From assembly GCA_024641945.1 (NCBI GenBank), contig JAHECD010000011.1, forward strand, positions 1 to 64,000: a stretch of 64,000 nt of DNA. Reading direction: 5' to 3'. Below, piece after piece: positions 1 through 16,387 of the stretch (position 1 is its first letter; each line of letters starts with the position of its first letter). Below the pieces are notes generated by a model. The model worked only from the letters and a program-made list of their open reading frames with translations, was not told the DNA's origin and searched no databases. The translations under genes were made by a program, and so were the position numbers. The DNA comes from Rubrivivax sp. (GTDB lineage Bacteria; Pseudomonadota; Gammaproteobacteria; Burkholderiales; Burkholderiaceae_C).

Positions 1-593
1 CGCCGGCGTGTGCCCGGGTGGGTGGCGGTATCGGGTTGCAGCCCCTGGCGCGTGAGCAACCCGACGACGGTATCGATGCCGAGCCCGAGCTTGCGCACGA
101 GCGCAAAGCCGAAGGCGTCGGCCTCGAACTCCTGCCGGTGCGACAACGTGTGTGCCTGCGCGCCGAGCGCGGCGGCCACCGGCTCGGTGGTCTCCGGCCG
201 CACCGCGCCGGGAATGTGCTGCAGGTAAAGGCGGGTCAGCGCCGACCAGTGGTCGAGCTGCAGATGCCCGATTTCGTGTGCCAGCAACAGCATGCGCTCG
301 CCTTCGGGCAGGTCACCCACCGATTCGCTCACCACGACCAGACGCCCGAGCACGGCTTCGGCATAGAGCGGGCCGCCGACGAGTCGCAGCCCGACCGGGC
401 GGGGGGGCTGCGCGGCGGCCAGCAAGCGATCGAAGGTGGCGCGCACGCGGGCGCTTGCGGCGCTGGCCTCGTCGGCAGACGCGTGCTGCTCGAGCCGCAA
501 CTGCTGCGAGCGCTGCAGGACGTCAACGATCCCTTCGGCATTGGCCGTCAGAGAAAGACCCAGGAACAGAGCCGTCATCCAGATCCACCGCAT
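1..593 (-). CDS. M48-family zinc metallopeptidase, exported (3' end cut off)
   Basis: Reading the minus strand from an ATG at 593 gives an open frame that runs off the left edge, so only about 197 N-terminal residues are seen. The first ~19 residues form a signal peptide (MRWIWMTALFLGLSLTANA). The zinc site is plain: HEIGH at roughly residues 105-109, and the third-ligand motif EFEADAFG about 50 residues later. This is the M48 (Ste24/HtpX-like) arrangement. The likely role is periplasmic proteolysis or envelope quality control, but the substrate is unknown. A second in-frame ATG at 578 is possible, but it would shorten the signal peptide. The gene is last in the minus-strand run behind the nicotinamide-riboside kinase, after a gap of about 150 bases. 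Family call is confident; function is not. Confidence 0.8.
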   Translation of the reverse strand, partial: MRWIWMTALFLGLSLTANAEGIVDVLQRSQQLRLEQHASADEASAASARVRATFDRLLAAAQPPRPVGLRLVGGPLYAEAVLGRLVVVSESVGDLPEGERMLLLAHEIGHLQLDHWSALTRLYLQHIPGAVRPETTEPVAAALGAQAHTLSHRQEFEADAFGFALVRKLGLGIDTVVGLLTRQGLQPDTATHPGTRR

Positions 594-705
594 GTCGCAC
601 CTCGCCTTGGCTGCCGTACGCGATACCTGCCCCATCGGCGGGCATCGACTCCGACTACAGGGCGCTGTGCAGGAGTCGTGCCAAGATAAGTGAAAACCCT
701 AGGAA

Positions 706-735
706 CTTGTTCACGAAACAAGGGGAGAAAACCCC
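706..735 (-). terminator. weak hairpins after the nicotinamide-riboside kinase gene
   Basis: There is a perfect 6-bp inverted repeat CTTGTT/AACAAG with a 5-nt loop at 706-722, next to a GGGG/CCCC hairpin at 721-735. Both lie just downstream of the kinase stop on the minus strand. The following bases contain only short T runs, so this is a possible but weak terminator. Confidence 0.3.
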
Positions 736-741
736 GTCAGA

Positions 742-1419
742 TCAGGGATTGCGGCGGGTTCGGCGGCTCAGATGCTCACATTCCGGTGCGTCGCACCGGT
801 CACACGCCCAGTTCCACGCCGGCGCCTGCGCATTGCGTCGGGCCAGGCGGGTGAAGAGCCCGTCACGCGGCAACTCGCGACGGCGCAGGAGCGGCGCCAC
901 CGCGTCGAGCGCGCTTTCGAGGCGTTGCCCGCCCAACCCCGACACGAGCGCCCACGGCAGTTGGTGCGCGATCAGCGCTTCCCGCAAGGCGGTATCGACC
1001 GGCTCGCGCACGTGCGCGCCGTCGCGCTGATGGCCGTCGGCCACCCACGGAATGTCGAGCGCGGTGAGCAGGCTGAGGTCGACGCGCCGGTGCAGCGTCG
1101 CGGCCGGCGCTTCGAGTGTGCGGTCGCCGAAGATGAGGCGGCTGTAGACCGCCGTGGTGAGCGCGGTGGTGTCGCACACCACGATGTCGTGGCGCGCCGC
1201 TGCCGCGTCGATGCGTGCATGCTGCTCGCGTGCAATCGCCGCCTGCTCGTGCGCCAGCGGCGTGCGGCCTTCGCGGTCGCACCACACGCGCAACCACTCG
1301 TCGACCCAGCACACGTTCAGTCCGGTTTCGTCGGCCAGGCGCGCGGCCAGCGCCTCGGCCAGCGTCGTCTTGCCCGTGCTTTCGGCGCCGAGCAGCGCGA
1401 TGACGGTCGCCTCAGCCAT
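742..1419 (-). CDS. NadR-type ribosylnicotinamide kinase (P-loop ATPase)
   Basis: A 225-residue P-loop protein with Walker A GAESTGKTTL near the N terminus, an ExLRVWCDREGRTP segment and a GLGGQRLESAL segment as in the kinase domain of NadR. The HTH and NMN adenylyltransferase domains of enteric NadR are absent, so this is a stand-alone kinase. It should phosphorylate nicotinamide riboside to NMN in NAD salvage. The ATG at 1419 overlaps the stop of pnuC by 8 bp; a start 9 codons upstream would overlap pnuC further and is less likely. The C-terminal ~50 residues carry a CxxCxxxxCxH cluster (ACDRCDAPECEH), which looks like a zinc knuckle and is not part of the core fold. Coupling to PnuC supports trapping of imported nicotinamide riboside. 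Confidence 0.75.
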   Translation of the reverse strand: MAEATVIALLGAESTGKTTLAEALAARLADETGLNVCWVDEWLRVWCDREGRTPLAHEQAAIAREQHARIDAAAARHDIVVCDTTALTTAVYSRLIFGDRTLEAPAATLHRRVDLSLLTALDIPWVADGHQRDGAHVREPVDTALREALIAHQLPWALVSGLGGQRLESALDAVAPLLRRRELPRDGLFTRLARRNAQAPAWNWACDRCDAPECEHLSRRTRRNP

Positions 1420-2044
1420 GGTTCCGTTCGATCTGGCGCCACGCACGCCACCCGACCCACGACAGCACCAGAAAGACGGCGTACAGGAGCACCGTCAGCC
1501 ACAGGCCCTTGATGCCGAAGAGGACGAGGCTGAAGGCATTGACGCCGAGCCAGACCGCCCAGTTCTCGATGTACTTGCGCCCGAGCAGGATCTGGCCGGT
1601 CACGCTGGCGACGGTGGGCAGCGCATCGAGAAAGGGCACGTCGCTGTCCGTGGTGCGCGCGAGCATCAGGCCGAGCAGCGGCCACGCGGCCACCGTCGAC
1701 GCGGCCGCCACGACGCGCTGATGGCGCGTCATCCAGCCCACGCGCAGCGCCGTGCCATCGTGCCCGGCGCCGGCCAGCCATTGCCACCACCCCCACAGCG
1801 CCACGACGACGAAGAAGATCTGCAACGACGCCTCGCCGTAGAGCCGGCTGTTGGCGAATAGCAGCGCATACAGCAGCGAACTCGCGATGGCCATCGGCCA
1901 GCCGAGCGGATTGACGCGCAGGTTGAACAGCACCATCGCAACGCCGAGCACGAAGGCCACGATCTCGAGCCAGGTGACCGGGCTGCCCCAGAGCGAGAAC
2001 GCGGCGGCGAACAAGGGCGCCGCCGCCTGCAGCAGCGCATCCAT
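1412..2044 (-). CDS. pnuC: nicotinamide riboside transporter PnuC
   Basis: A 210-residue polytopic inner-membrane protein with about seven hydrophobic segments. PnuC signatures are visible: NPLGWPMAI, FANSRLYGEASLQ, GWWQW, and GRKYIENWAVWLGVN in the second half. The family carries nicotinamide riboside by facilitated diffusion, and uptake depends on phosphorylation inside the cell. The kinase gene overlapping its 3' end is the expected partner, and this favours nicotinamide riboside over thiamine or riboflavin, which related PnuT and PnuX proteins carry. It begins 10 bp after ftsB, so it is probably read through from the eno-ftsB unit. Length is normal for the family. Confidence 0.85.
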   Translation of the reverse strand: MDALLQAAAPLFAAAFSLWGSPVTWLEIVAFVLGVAMVLFNLRVNPLGWPMAIASSLLYALLFANSRLYGEASLQIFFVVVALWGWWQWLAGAGHDGTALRVGWMTRHQRVVAAASTVAAWPLLGLMLARTTDSDVPFLDALPTVASVTGQILLGRKYIENWAVWLGVNAFSLVLFGIKGLWLTVLLYAVFLVLSWVGWRAWRQIERNHG

Positions 2045-2054
2045 GGCCGGCGCC

Positions 2055-2333
2055 TCAGGGCCGCTTGGTCACCTGGACGAGGATCTCGTCCGGACGCAGC
2101 ATGCCGAGTTCCGAGCGCGCCTTGTCCTCGACCATCTCGAGGCCTTCTTTCAGGTCGCTCACCTCGGCCTGCGCGCGTGCGTTGCGGTCGCGTGCGGCCT
2201 GGTTCGTGGCGAGCTGCGCGTCGAACTCGCGCTGCAGCCTCCAGACCCGCGGCACGCTGCCCTTGCCGAGCCACAGGTCGGCCTGCACGATCACAAGAAG
2301 TGCCGCCAGCACGATCGTGATCCAGCGGTTCAC
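2055..2333 (-). CDS. ftsB: cell division protein FtsB (septum formation initiator)
   Basis: I start this gene at the GTG at 2333, preceded by GAGGGGG. This gives 92 residues (MNRWITIVLAALL...), the usual FtsB length; a longer frame upstream has no fitting signal. The N terminus is a single membrane segment (residues ~4-17), followed by a coiled coil (FDAQLATNQAARDRNARAQA) and the conserved EDKARSELGMLRPDEIL end. FtsB bridges FtsL and FtsQ in the divisome. Position directly downstream of eno is the classic proteobacterial arrangement. The gap to eno is 108 bp and pnuC follows after 10 bp. Confidence 0.9.
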   Translation of the reverse strand: MNRWITIVLAALLVIVQADLWLGKGSVPRVWRLQREFDAQLATNQAARDRNARAQAEVSDLKEGLEMVEDKARSELGMLRPDEILVQVTKRP

Positions 2334-2441
2334 GCAGCCCCCTCGCCCGTGGCGCACGCCGACCCATCGACCCACTGCGAGGCGGGCCGGATGGAGGCGG
2401 CCCGGCGCTCGGGCGGCGCGGCGGGGGCGGGGCGCATGGCG

Positions 2442-4166
<1,725 letters not shown>

Positions 4167-4168
4167 TA

Positions 4169-9082
<4,914 letters not shown>

Positions 9083-9086
<4 letters not shown>

Positions 9087-10021
9087 ACCGGGCAGGGCCA
9101 CCTTCGACGGTTGCCCACCACCGGGCGCCACCGGCGGCACTTCGATGGCGGGCCTGGCGGCGCACGGCAAGCCTGGTGCTGTGGTGGGGTGCGGCGGTCG
9201 TGCAGGCCGGTGCGGCACCGGTCGTCGTGCGCGACGACCGTGGTGTCGAGCACCGGTTCGCGCAGGTGCCGCTTCGTGTGGTCACGCTGCTGCCGTCGCT
9301 GACCGAATCGGTGTGTGCGGTCGGCGCCTGCGGCCGGCTCGTCGGCACCGACCGGTACTCCAACTTTCCGTTGGCGGTGACAGCGCTGCCCAAGCTCGGC
9401 GGCATGGACGACGCGCTGCTCGAACGCATCGTGGCGCTGCACCCCGATGTCGTGCTCGCCGCCGTGTCCACGCGCGCGATCGATCGCCTGGAGTCGCTGG
9501 GTGTCCCGGTGCTGGCGTTCGAGTCCGACCGGCACGAGCAGGTGAAGGCGAGCCTGCTTCGAATCGGCACGCTCCTCGGTGCGACGTCCCGTGCCGAGGC
9601 CGCATGGGCCGATGTCGAAGCCGACTTCGAGCGCGCGGCCCGGCGCGTGCCCGTGCCGCTGCGCGGCCGCTCGGTGTATTTCGAGGCCGACGGCGCCCCT
9701 TATGCGGCCGGCGCCGGGTCGTTCGTCGGCCAGACGCTGGCACGGCTGTCCCTGCACAACATCGCGCCGGTGTCCATGGGCCCGTTTCCCAAGCTGAACC
9801 CGGAATACGTGGTGCGCACGCAGCCGTTTGTCATCATGGCTGCGCGCCGCAATGTGCTCGACATGCCGCGGCGGCCAGGATGGGCCGAACTGCATGCGCT
9901 TCAGGAGCGTCGTGTGTGCGCCTTCGACACCGACGCCTATGAACTGCTGATCCGTCCCGGACCGCGCATGGGGAAGGCGGCCCTGGCCATGGCCGAGTGC
10001 CTGTCCGACCTGCCCAATTGA
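9083..10021 (+). CDS. btuF: periplasmic cobalamin-binding protein (BtuF-like)
   Basis: A 312-residue substrate-binding protein of the helical-backbone cluster A family. I start at the GTG at 9083, whose GTGA overlaps the btuB stop. After a basic N region there is a hydrophobic signal segment (ASLVLWWGAAVVQAGA), then the family entry VVTLLPSLTESVCAVGA, VGTDRYSNFP, and VALHPDVVLA. It would deliver cobalamin from BtuB to BtuCD. No other start codon lies between the btuB stop and the signal segment. Family membership is certain; cobalamin specificity comes from context. Confidence 0.85.
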
Positions 10022-10033
10022 AGGCGCCGGCCG

Positions 10034-11047
10034 ATGTCCGAAACCGACCATCGCCACCGCCGCGCGCTCGTGCTGGCGCTGCTGTGGATATCGGTGGCAC
10101 TGGTCGTCGCGGGCCTGGCGGCGGGCAGCGATGGCTGGAGCCTCGTGCCCAGGCTCGACGCCGGGCCCGAGTGGCTCGCCATCGTTGGCCAGATCCGCGC
10201 GCCGCGCACGCTCGGTGCGTGGCTCGCCGGTGCACTGCTCGGCCTGTCCGGTGCCATCGCCCAGGGGTTGTTTCGCAATCCGCTGGCCGATCCCTATCTG
10301 CTGGGTTCGGCCGCCGGCGCGTCGCTCGCGGTCGTGCTGGTGCTCGCGGCGGGCGCGTTGACGGATCCCGGCCTCCGGCACGCCGCCGGATGGCTGGTGG
10401 AAGTCGGTGTCGTCGCGGCTGCATTTGCCGGCGCGCTCGGCGGCATGGTCTTGACGCTGCTGCTGGCCCGTGGCGCCAGCCAGACGACGCGGCTGCTGCT
10501 GGCCGGCGTGGTGGTGGGTGTGATGCTCACCGCGGTGAACGACCTCGTGACGACGGCGGTGCCGCAGGCGTTGCGTGGGCGCCAGGGGTTCATGCTCGGC
10601 AATACGGCCTTTCTCGGCTGGACCAGCGTGGCCTGGCTGGCAGCCGGCCTCGGATTCGTCGCGCCGCTGGGCTGGCGGCTGTCGCGTGCGCTCGATGCGC
10701 TGGCCCTCGGCGAGGACAGCGCACGCAGCCTCGGCCTGGACCTCCCGTGGGTGCGCGGCGGGCTGGTCGCTGCACTCGCGCTGGCGACGGGCCTTGCGGT
10801 GTCCCAGGCAGGGTTGATCGCCTTCGTGGGCTTGGTCGCACCGCATCTGGTGCGGCGCTTCGCGCCGGCACCTCACGGCTTCTCCCTGCTGGCCAGCGCG
10901 GCGACGGGCGGCGTGCTGCTGCTCGCGGCCGACGTGCTGGCGCGCAGCCTCATCGCGCCGCAGGAACTGCCGGTGGGCATCCTGACGGCGATTCTTGGCG
11001 GCGGGTACCTGCTGCATCTGCTTCGGAAGCAGGGGAGCCGAACATGA
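10034..11047 (+). CDS. btuC: cobalamin ABC transporter permease (FecCD family)
   Basis: A 337-residue FecCD-type permease with about ten membrane helices. Family motifs are visible: IRAPRTLGAWLAGALLGLSGA, GLFRNPLADPYLLGSAAGA, and VGLVAPHLVRRF near the C terminus. It forms the inner-membrane channel with the ATPase encoded next. It begins 12 bp after btuF and its stop overlaps the btuD ATG (ATGA). Iron-siderophore permeases belong to the same family, so the cobalamin assignment relies on the riboswitch and btuB. Confidence 0.87.
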   Translation: MSETDHRHRRALVLALLWISVALVVAGLAAGSDGWSLVPRLDAGPEWLAIVGQIRAPRTLGAWLAGALLGLSGAIAQGLFRNPLADPYLLGSAAGASLAVVLVLAAGALTDPGLRHAAGWLVEVGVVAAAFAGALGGMVLTLLLARGASQTTRLLLAGVVVGVMLTAVNDLVTTAVPQALRGRQGFMLGNTAFLGWTSVAWLAAGLGFVAPLGWRLSRALDALALGEDSARSLGLDLPWVRGGLVAALALATGLAVSQAGLIAFVGLVAPHLVRRFAPAPHGFSLLASAATGGVLLLAADVLARSLIAPQELPVGILTAILGGGYLLHLLRKQGSRT

Positions 11048-11823
11048 TTGGCGCCAGCGACCTCTGTGTCACGCTGGGCGGGCGACCCGTGATCGAAAGG
11101 CTGACGGTCGACTTCAGCCGCGGCTGGACCGCGGTGGTCGGCCCCAACGGCGCGGGCAAGTCCACGCTGCTGCGCACGCTGGCCGGTCTGTTGACGCCGG
11201 CGGCTGGCACGGTCGTGCTCGACGGACGCCACCTGCAGGCGTGGACCCACCGCGAACGCGGGCTGCGCATCGCCTGGCTGGCGCAACAGGGCGAAGCCGG
11301 TGGCGACCTCACGGCGCGCGACGTGGTGATGCTGGGGCGAATTCCGCACACCGGCCTGTTCGGTACACCGGGACCGGACGATCTGGCGGCCGTCGACGCC
11401 GCGATGCACGATGCCGAGTGCGCCGATTGGCAGCATCGCCGCCTGACCCAGCTGAGTGGCGGCGAGCGCCAGCGGGTGCTGCTGGCGCGCGCACTGGCGG
11501 TGCAGTCCCCGGTGATGCTGCTCGACGAGCCGACCACGCACCTGGACCCGCCGCACCAGGTGGCACTGGTGCGCCTGCTGCGCCGCCTCGGACAGGAGCG
11601 CACCGTGGTGAGCGTGCTGCACGACCTGTCGCTCGCCCTGCATGCCGACCGGGTCATCGTCCTGGCGGCGGGGCGCCTGCGCGCGGATGATCTGCCGGGC
11701 TCGCCCACGTTGCACGAGGCGGTGGCAGAAGTCTTCGAACGTGCCGTCCAGGTGCGGCGGGTGGACGACGCATTCGTGGTGGTTCCCGACCTGAACACAC
11801 GGGAACCTCCGCCGGGACGTTGA
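11044..11823 (+). CDS. btuD: cobalamin ABC transporter ATP-binding protein
   Basis: A 259-residue ABC ATPase with Walker A GPNGAGKST (residues ~36-44), signature LSGGERQRVLLARAL, Walker B MLLDEPTTHLD and H-loop LHDLS. The sequence is of the FepC/BtuD type. It powers uptake through the BtuC dimer. The ATG at 11044 overlaps the btuC stop by 4 bp. This is the last gene in the overlapping btu set; the next gene starts 86 bp later. Confidence 0.88.
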   Translation: MIGASDLCVTLGGRPVIERLTVDFSRGWTAVVGPNGAGKSTLLRTLAGLLTPAAGTVVLDGRHLQAWTHRERGLRIAWLAQQGEAGGDLTARDVVMLGRIPHTGLFGTPGPDDLAAVDAAMHDAECADWQHRRLTQLSGGERQRVLLARALAVQSPVMLLDEPTTHLDPPHQVALVRLLRRLGQERTVVSVLHDLSLALHADRVIVLAAGRLRADDLPGSPTLHEAVAEVFERAVQVRRVDDAFVVVPDLNTREPPPGR

Positions 11824-11909
11824 CGGCGGGCACGGCCGCGCGCACGATGTCCCCACGCTTTGCCCGCCGCGCCAGCGCCTTGGGCGTCGGGACACAAGGG
11901 AGTCATGTG

Positions 11910-13064
11910 ATGAGACGCAGATCCGTTCTCTGGGGAGCCGCCGCGCTGGCGGGATGCGCCAGTCCCGAGTGGCGGGTGGGGCCCGGTGCGTCGATCTTTC
12001 ACGACGAGCTTTTCGGTGCATCCGACGAGGCGATGGCCGCATCCGAAATCTTTGCGCTCAGCCCGGCAATGCGGGCTTGGATCGACGATGACGTCTCGGG
12101 GGCCTTCCGGCGGCGCGGCCCGCACTACGGGCTCATCGAGGCGCTGAGGGAGCCTTCAGGGCTCAAGATGACCTACGACGCCACGCTGACGCGCAACGCG
12201 GCGCAGGCCTTCGAGGCGCGCGCCGGCAATTGCCTGTCGCTCGTGATCATGACGGCCGTGCTCGCCAGGGCGCTCGGCCTGCGGATCGATTACCAGCAGG
12301 TCGACAACGGTGGCGTCTGGGACCGGTCCGCGAGCCTCGTCTACAGCCTCGGGCATGTCAACCTTCGCATCGGCAAGCAGATACCCGTGGCCCGCTGGAG
12401 CGACAGCGACGGCGACTGGATCACGATCGACTTTTTGGAGTCGGAGGTCGCCGACGGCGTGCGGAGCTGGTCGATCGGCGAGTCGCGCATCGTCTCGATG
12501 TTCATGAACAACCGTGCAGTCGAGTCCCTCGTCGCCGGTCGCAGCGACGCGGCCTATGCATGGAGCCGCGCGTCGATCGAGGCCGATCCGCGCCACGTCG
12601 ATGCGTACAACACGCTGGGTGTGATTTATCTGCGCCACGGCAACAAGGCGGCCGCCGAGGCCGCGTGGCGTTTTGCATTGAAGCTGCCCGTGCCGCAGCC
12701 GCTGGCGCTGGGCAATCTGGCCGATCTGATGGAGTCGACCGGTCGAACTGCCGAAGCCCTTGGGATGCGCGCCGAACTGCAGCGCATCCAGCCGGTGACG
12801 CCGCTGAAGGACTACGACGACGGCCTGAAGGCGCTTGCGTTGGGTGATGCGCAGCGCGCCCGGCGGGCGTTCGAGCGCGAGGTGAAGCGTGGCATCCACT
12901 TTCATGAACTGCACCTGAATCTGGCGCGTGCGTACCTGATGCTTGGCGTGCTGTCCCGTGTGCAGGAGCATCTTGAACTCGCCCGCAAATACAGCACCAC
13001 GCACGAGCAGCAGGCGCTGTACTCGGCCAAGCTGGCGCGCCTGAAGCAAGTCCAGGCGCAGTGA
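11910..13064 (+). CDS. lipoprotein with transglutaminase-like and TPR domains
   Basis: The ATG at 11910 (MRRRSVLWGAAALAGC) gives a 384-residue lipoprotein with lipobox LAGC (Cys16), preceded by AAGGGAG. Residues ~85-190 form a transglutaminase-like cysteine domain with GNCLS (Cys108) and a GHVNL histidine (~149). The rest holds tetratricopeptide repeats: AYAWSRASIEADPRHVDAYNTLGVIYLRHG and a second block near the C terminus. The function is unknown; the layout suggests an envelope scaffold or peptidase-like protein. It follows btuD in the same direction, but with an 86-bp gap and no clear functional link to B12. Confidence 0.75.
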   Translation: MRRRSVLWGAAALAGCASPEWRVGPGASIFHDELFGASDEAMAASEIFALSPAMRAWIDDDVSGAFRRRGPHYGLIEALREPSGLKMTYDATLTRNAAQAFEARAGNCLSLVIMTAVLARALGLRIDYQQVDNGGVWDRSASLVYSLGHVNLRIGKQIPVARWSDSDGDWITIDFLESEVADGVRSWSIGESRIVSMFMNNRAVESLVAGRSDAAYAWSRASIEADPRHVDAYNTLGVIYLRHGNKAAAEAAWRFALKLPVPQPLALGNLADLMESTGRTAEALGMRAELQRIQPVTPLKDYDDGLKALALGDAQRARRAFEREVKRGIHFHELHLNLARAYLMLGVLSRVQEHLELARKYSTTHEQQALYSAKLARLKQVQAQ

Positions 13065-13085
13065 GCGCTTCGGCGCCGCTCGGCG

Positions 13086-13481
13086 TCAGTGGTCGTAGGG
13101 GGCCTGCACGGTGCGCTGGGAGATCCACCAGAGGTTGCCGTGTGCGTCGCGCACGCCGCCCTGGCGATCGCCGTAGGGCATGTCGTCGACGGGCATTTCG
13201 AGCGTCGCCCCGTGTTGCAGGGCTTGGGTCATCGAGGCGCCGGCATCCTCCACATAGAGGTAGAACGAACCCCGCATCGCCGGGTAGCGTGGCGACGATT
13301 CGCTCACCATGACGGTCGATGTGCCCAGGCGCACCTGCGCGTTGGCGATGGCACCATCGGGGCGCAGGCTGCGGCCGGATTCGACACCGCCGAGGCCGTC
13401 GACGAGAAATCGCACGAACGCTGCGGCGTCGTCGACGAAGAAATATGGGGTGACGGTGTTGAATCCGGGTGGGATGTACAT
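13086..13481 (-). CDS. VOC (glyoxalase/PhnB-like) protein
   Basis: A 131-residue single-domain vicinal-oxygen-chelate protein: GFNTVTPYFFVDDAAAFVRFLVDGLGG at the start, a SFYLYVEDAGASM segment, and GDRQGGVRDAHGNLWWISQ at the end, matching the PhnB/YdcA-like subgroup. Such proteins often bind a metal or small ligand, but no substrate can be named. It is convergent with the lipoprotein gene (21-bp gap) and monocistronic by appearance. Confidence 0.8.
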   Translation of the reverse strand: MYIPPGFNTVTPYFFVDDAAAFVRFLVDGLGGVESGRSLRPDGAIANAQVRLGTSTVMVSESSPRYPAMRGSFYLYVEDAGASMTQALQHGATLEMPVDDMPYGDRQGGVRDAHGNLWWISQRTVQAPYDH

Positions 13482-13844
13482 GGCGGACTCCTTGGTCGTT
13501 GCCGGTGCAAGGCCATCGTAGCCGCCGCAACCCCAGCAACCGCCATTGGCGGGTGCCGGCGTGTCATCGATGGCCCGCCTTGCGGTTTCAGACCCTTCGG
13601 CCGGCGGCTGACGACCCGATCAGCGGGGCCCGGTGCCGCGCGCGCGTCGTGGGCTGTTGGGCACTCTCGGACTGCCACCACGCCTTGTGCCGGACCCTCG
13701 GCGGCAGGCTGCATGCGTCCCGCCGCTGCCGGCTTTGTGGAAGCCGACCCCACGCTCGCCCTTCTGCGTCCCGTGTCGTGACCGCCAGGCCCGGAATACC
13801 GCACCCGTCGTGAAAAAGACAGGCGACGTCGGGTCCGTGGCCGA
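13482..13844. other. intergenic stretch without a recognisable gene
   Basis: These 363 bp lie upstream of the VOC gene and downstream of the exported hypothetical gene. Several open frames cross it, but their translations are arginine- and proline-rich shadow sequence with no start signals or family features. I see no RNA gene, strong hairpin or repeat here. Confidence 0.5.
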
Positions 13845-14327
13845 TCACTGCGCGCGCGGTACGGGCCGGCCGCGCGCCCGATGGGCTTGAACGATGCGTT
13901 CGTTCAGCGTGTCGAATTCCGCCAGCATCTTCGTGCAGGCGTCCTTCGATCCTTCGCACAAGTGGTCGGTCTGCACCGACACGCCGGCCGCGCCGCCGCG
14001 CTGGATGATCCGCCGCACCACCGACGGGTAGGCGGGATGCCCTTGTGGGGTGAACGACCATTGGGCCTTGGCCAGCGGTTCGTTGACGATGACCCAGTCG
14101 TCTTCGGAGTGGGTCACGATCGTGCCGTTGCCGTCGAGGGCCTGCAGTCCCGCCAGTGCTTGCGCCACGGTCTTGTAGGTGATCGGCGGCGCTGCCGGCG
14201 CGGACGCGGCCGCCGCCGCAGTCGCCGGCTGGGCTGCCGTGGTTCCCGCGGCACCGACTGCGACCAGTGCCATGAGCGCATGCACCACGGCGAGAAGGGC
14301 ACGGACGGTGGTTCGGGAACGGGTCAT
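13845..14327 (-). CDS. exported protein of unknown function
   Basis: A 160-residue protein with an N-terminal signal peptide (ALLAVVHALMALVAVGAAGTTAAQ) followed by an Ala/Pro-rich linker to about residue 48. The compact remainder contains DGNGTIVTHSEDDWVIVNEP, WSFTPQGHPAYPSVVRRII and a pair of cysteines (CEGSKDAC) that could form a disulfide. I do not recognise a named family. It is alone between the VOC gene and the peptide transporter operon. GC-rich codon use matches its neighbours and the frame is well conserved in composition, so it is probably a real periplasmic protein. Confidence 0.65.
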   Translation of the reverse strand: MTRSRTTVRALLAVVHALMALVAVGAAGTTAAQPATAAAAASAPAAPPITYKTVAQALAGLQALDGNGTIVTHSEDDWVIVNEPLAKAQWSFTPQGHPAYPSVVRRIIQRGGAAGVSVQTDHLCEGSKDACTKMLAEFDTLNERIVQAHRARGRPVPRAQ

Positions 14328-14394
14328 GGCGGGCCTGCGAGGTGGGAACGTCGCCGGATGGTAGCCGCCGCGCCCTCGCGCGCGCGTCGTGCCG

Positions 14395-15383
14395 TCAGCC
14401 GCGCAGATGGCAGGCGACCCAGTGGCCGTCGCTCGAGGCGCGAAGTTCGGGTTTCTCGCTGCGGCACAACGGCTGTGCGATGGGGCACCGGGTGTGGAAG
14501 TGGCAGCCCGACGGAGGATGGATCGGGCTGGGCACGTCGCCTTGCAGCATGATGCGTTTGCGCTTGACCTGCGGGTCCGGAATCGGCACCGCCGACAGCA
14601 ATGCCTCGGTGTAGGGATGCAGTGGGTTCGTGTAGAGCTTCTTGGAAGGTGCGATCTCGACGATGCGCCCGAGGTACATCACCGCCACCCGCGTGCTGAT
14701 GTGCTCCACCACCGACAGGTCGTGCGCGATGAAGAGGTAGGTCAGATTGAATTTGCTTTGCAGATCCTCGAGCAGGTTGATGACCTGGGCCTGGATCGAC
14801 ACGTCGAGTGCCGATACCGCTTCGTCGCACACCACCAGCTTGGGATTCACCGCGAGAGCGCGCGCGATGCCGATGCGCTGGCGCTGACCACCCGAAAATT
14901 CGTGCGGATACCGGCGCATGTGGTCGGCGTTCAAGCCCACCGTTTCGAGCAGTTCGACGATGCGGTTCTCGTAGTCCGCGCGGGTCGGCGCCAGGCGGTG
15001 GATCGTGAGGGCCTCGCCGATGATGGCGGCCACCGTCATGCGCGGGTTGAGCGACGCATACGGGTCCTGAAAAATGATCTGCATGTCGCGCGCCAGCGCC
15101 CGCAGGTCGTTCTTGCCCATCGCGGTGACGTTGCGGCCCTCGAAACGCACCTCGCCCGACGTCGGCTCGATCAGTCGCAGCACGCAGCGGCCGGTCGTGC
15201 TCTTGCCGCAGCCCGACTCGCCGACGACGCCCAGCGTCTCGCCGGCCGCGAGGTCGAAGCTCACGCCGTCGACGGCGTGCACCTTGTCCACGGTGCCGCC
15301 GAACAGGCCGCCACGCAGGGGGAAATGCTTGACCAGGTCGGTCACCTGCAGCAGTGGCGTATCCGCCGGGCCCGCCTGAGTGT

Positions 15384-15387
<4 letters not shown>
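14395..15387 (-). CDS. peptide ABC transporter ATP-binding protein (DppF/OppF type)
   Basis: A 330-residue ATPase with Walker [10 protein letters not shown], signature [15 protein letters not shown], Walker [13 protein letters not shown] and the C-terminal oligopeptide extension carrying the [14 protein letters not shown] cysteine cluster. It starts with GTG, whose GTGA overlaps the stop of the upstream ATPase gene. The pair of ATPases energises import of peptides or related solutes by the permeases encoded upstream. DppF-like proteins pair with the DppD-like subunit as a heterodimer. Confidence 0.88.
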
Positions 15388-16370
<983 letters not shown>

Positions 16371-16387
16371 CGTGCCCGTTCCGTGGC

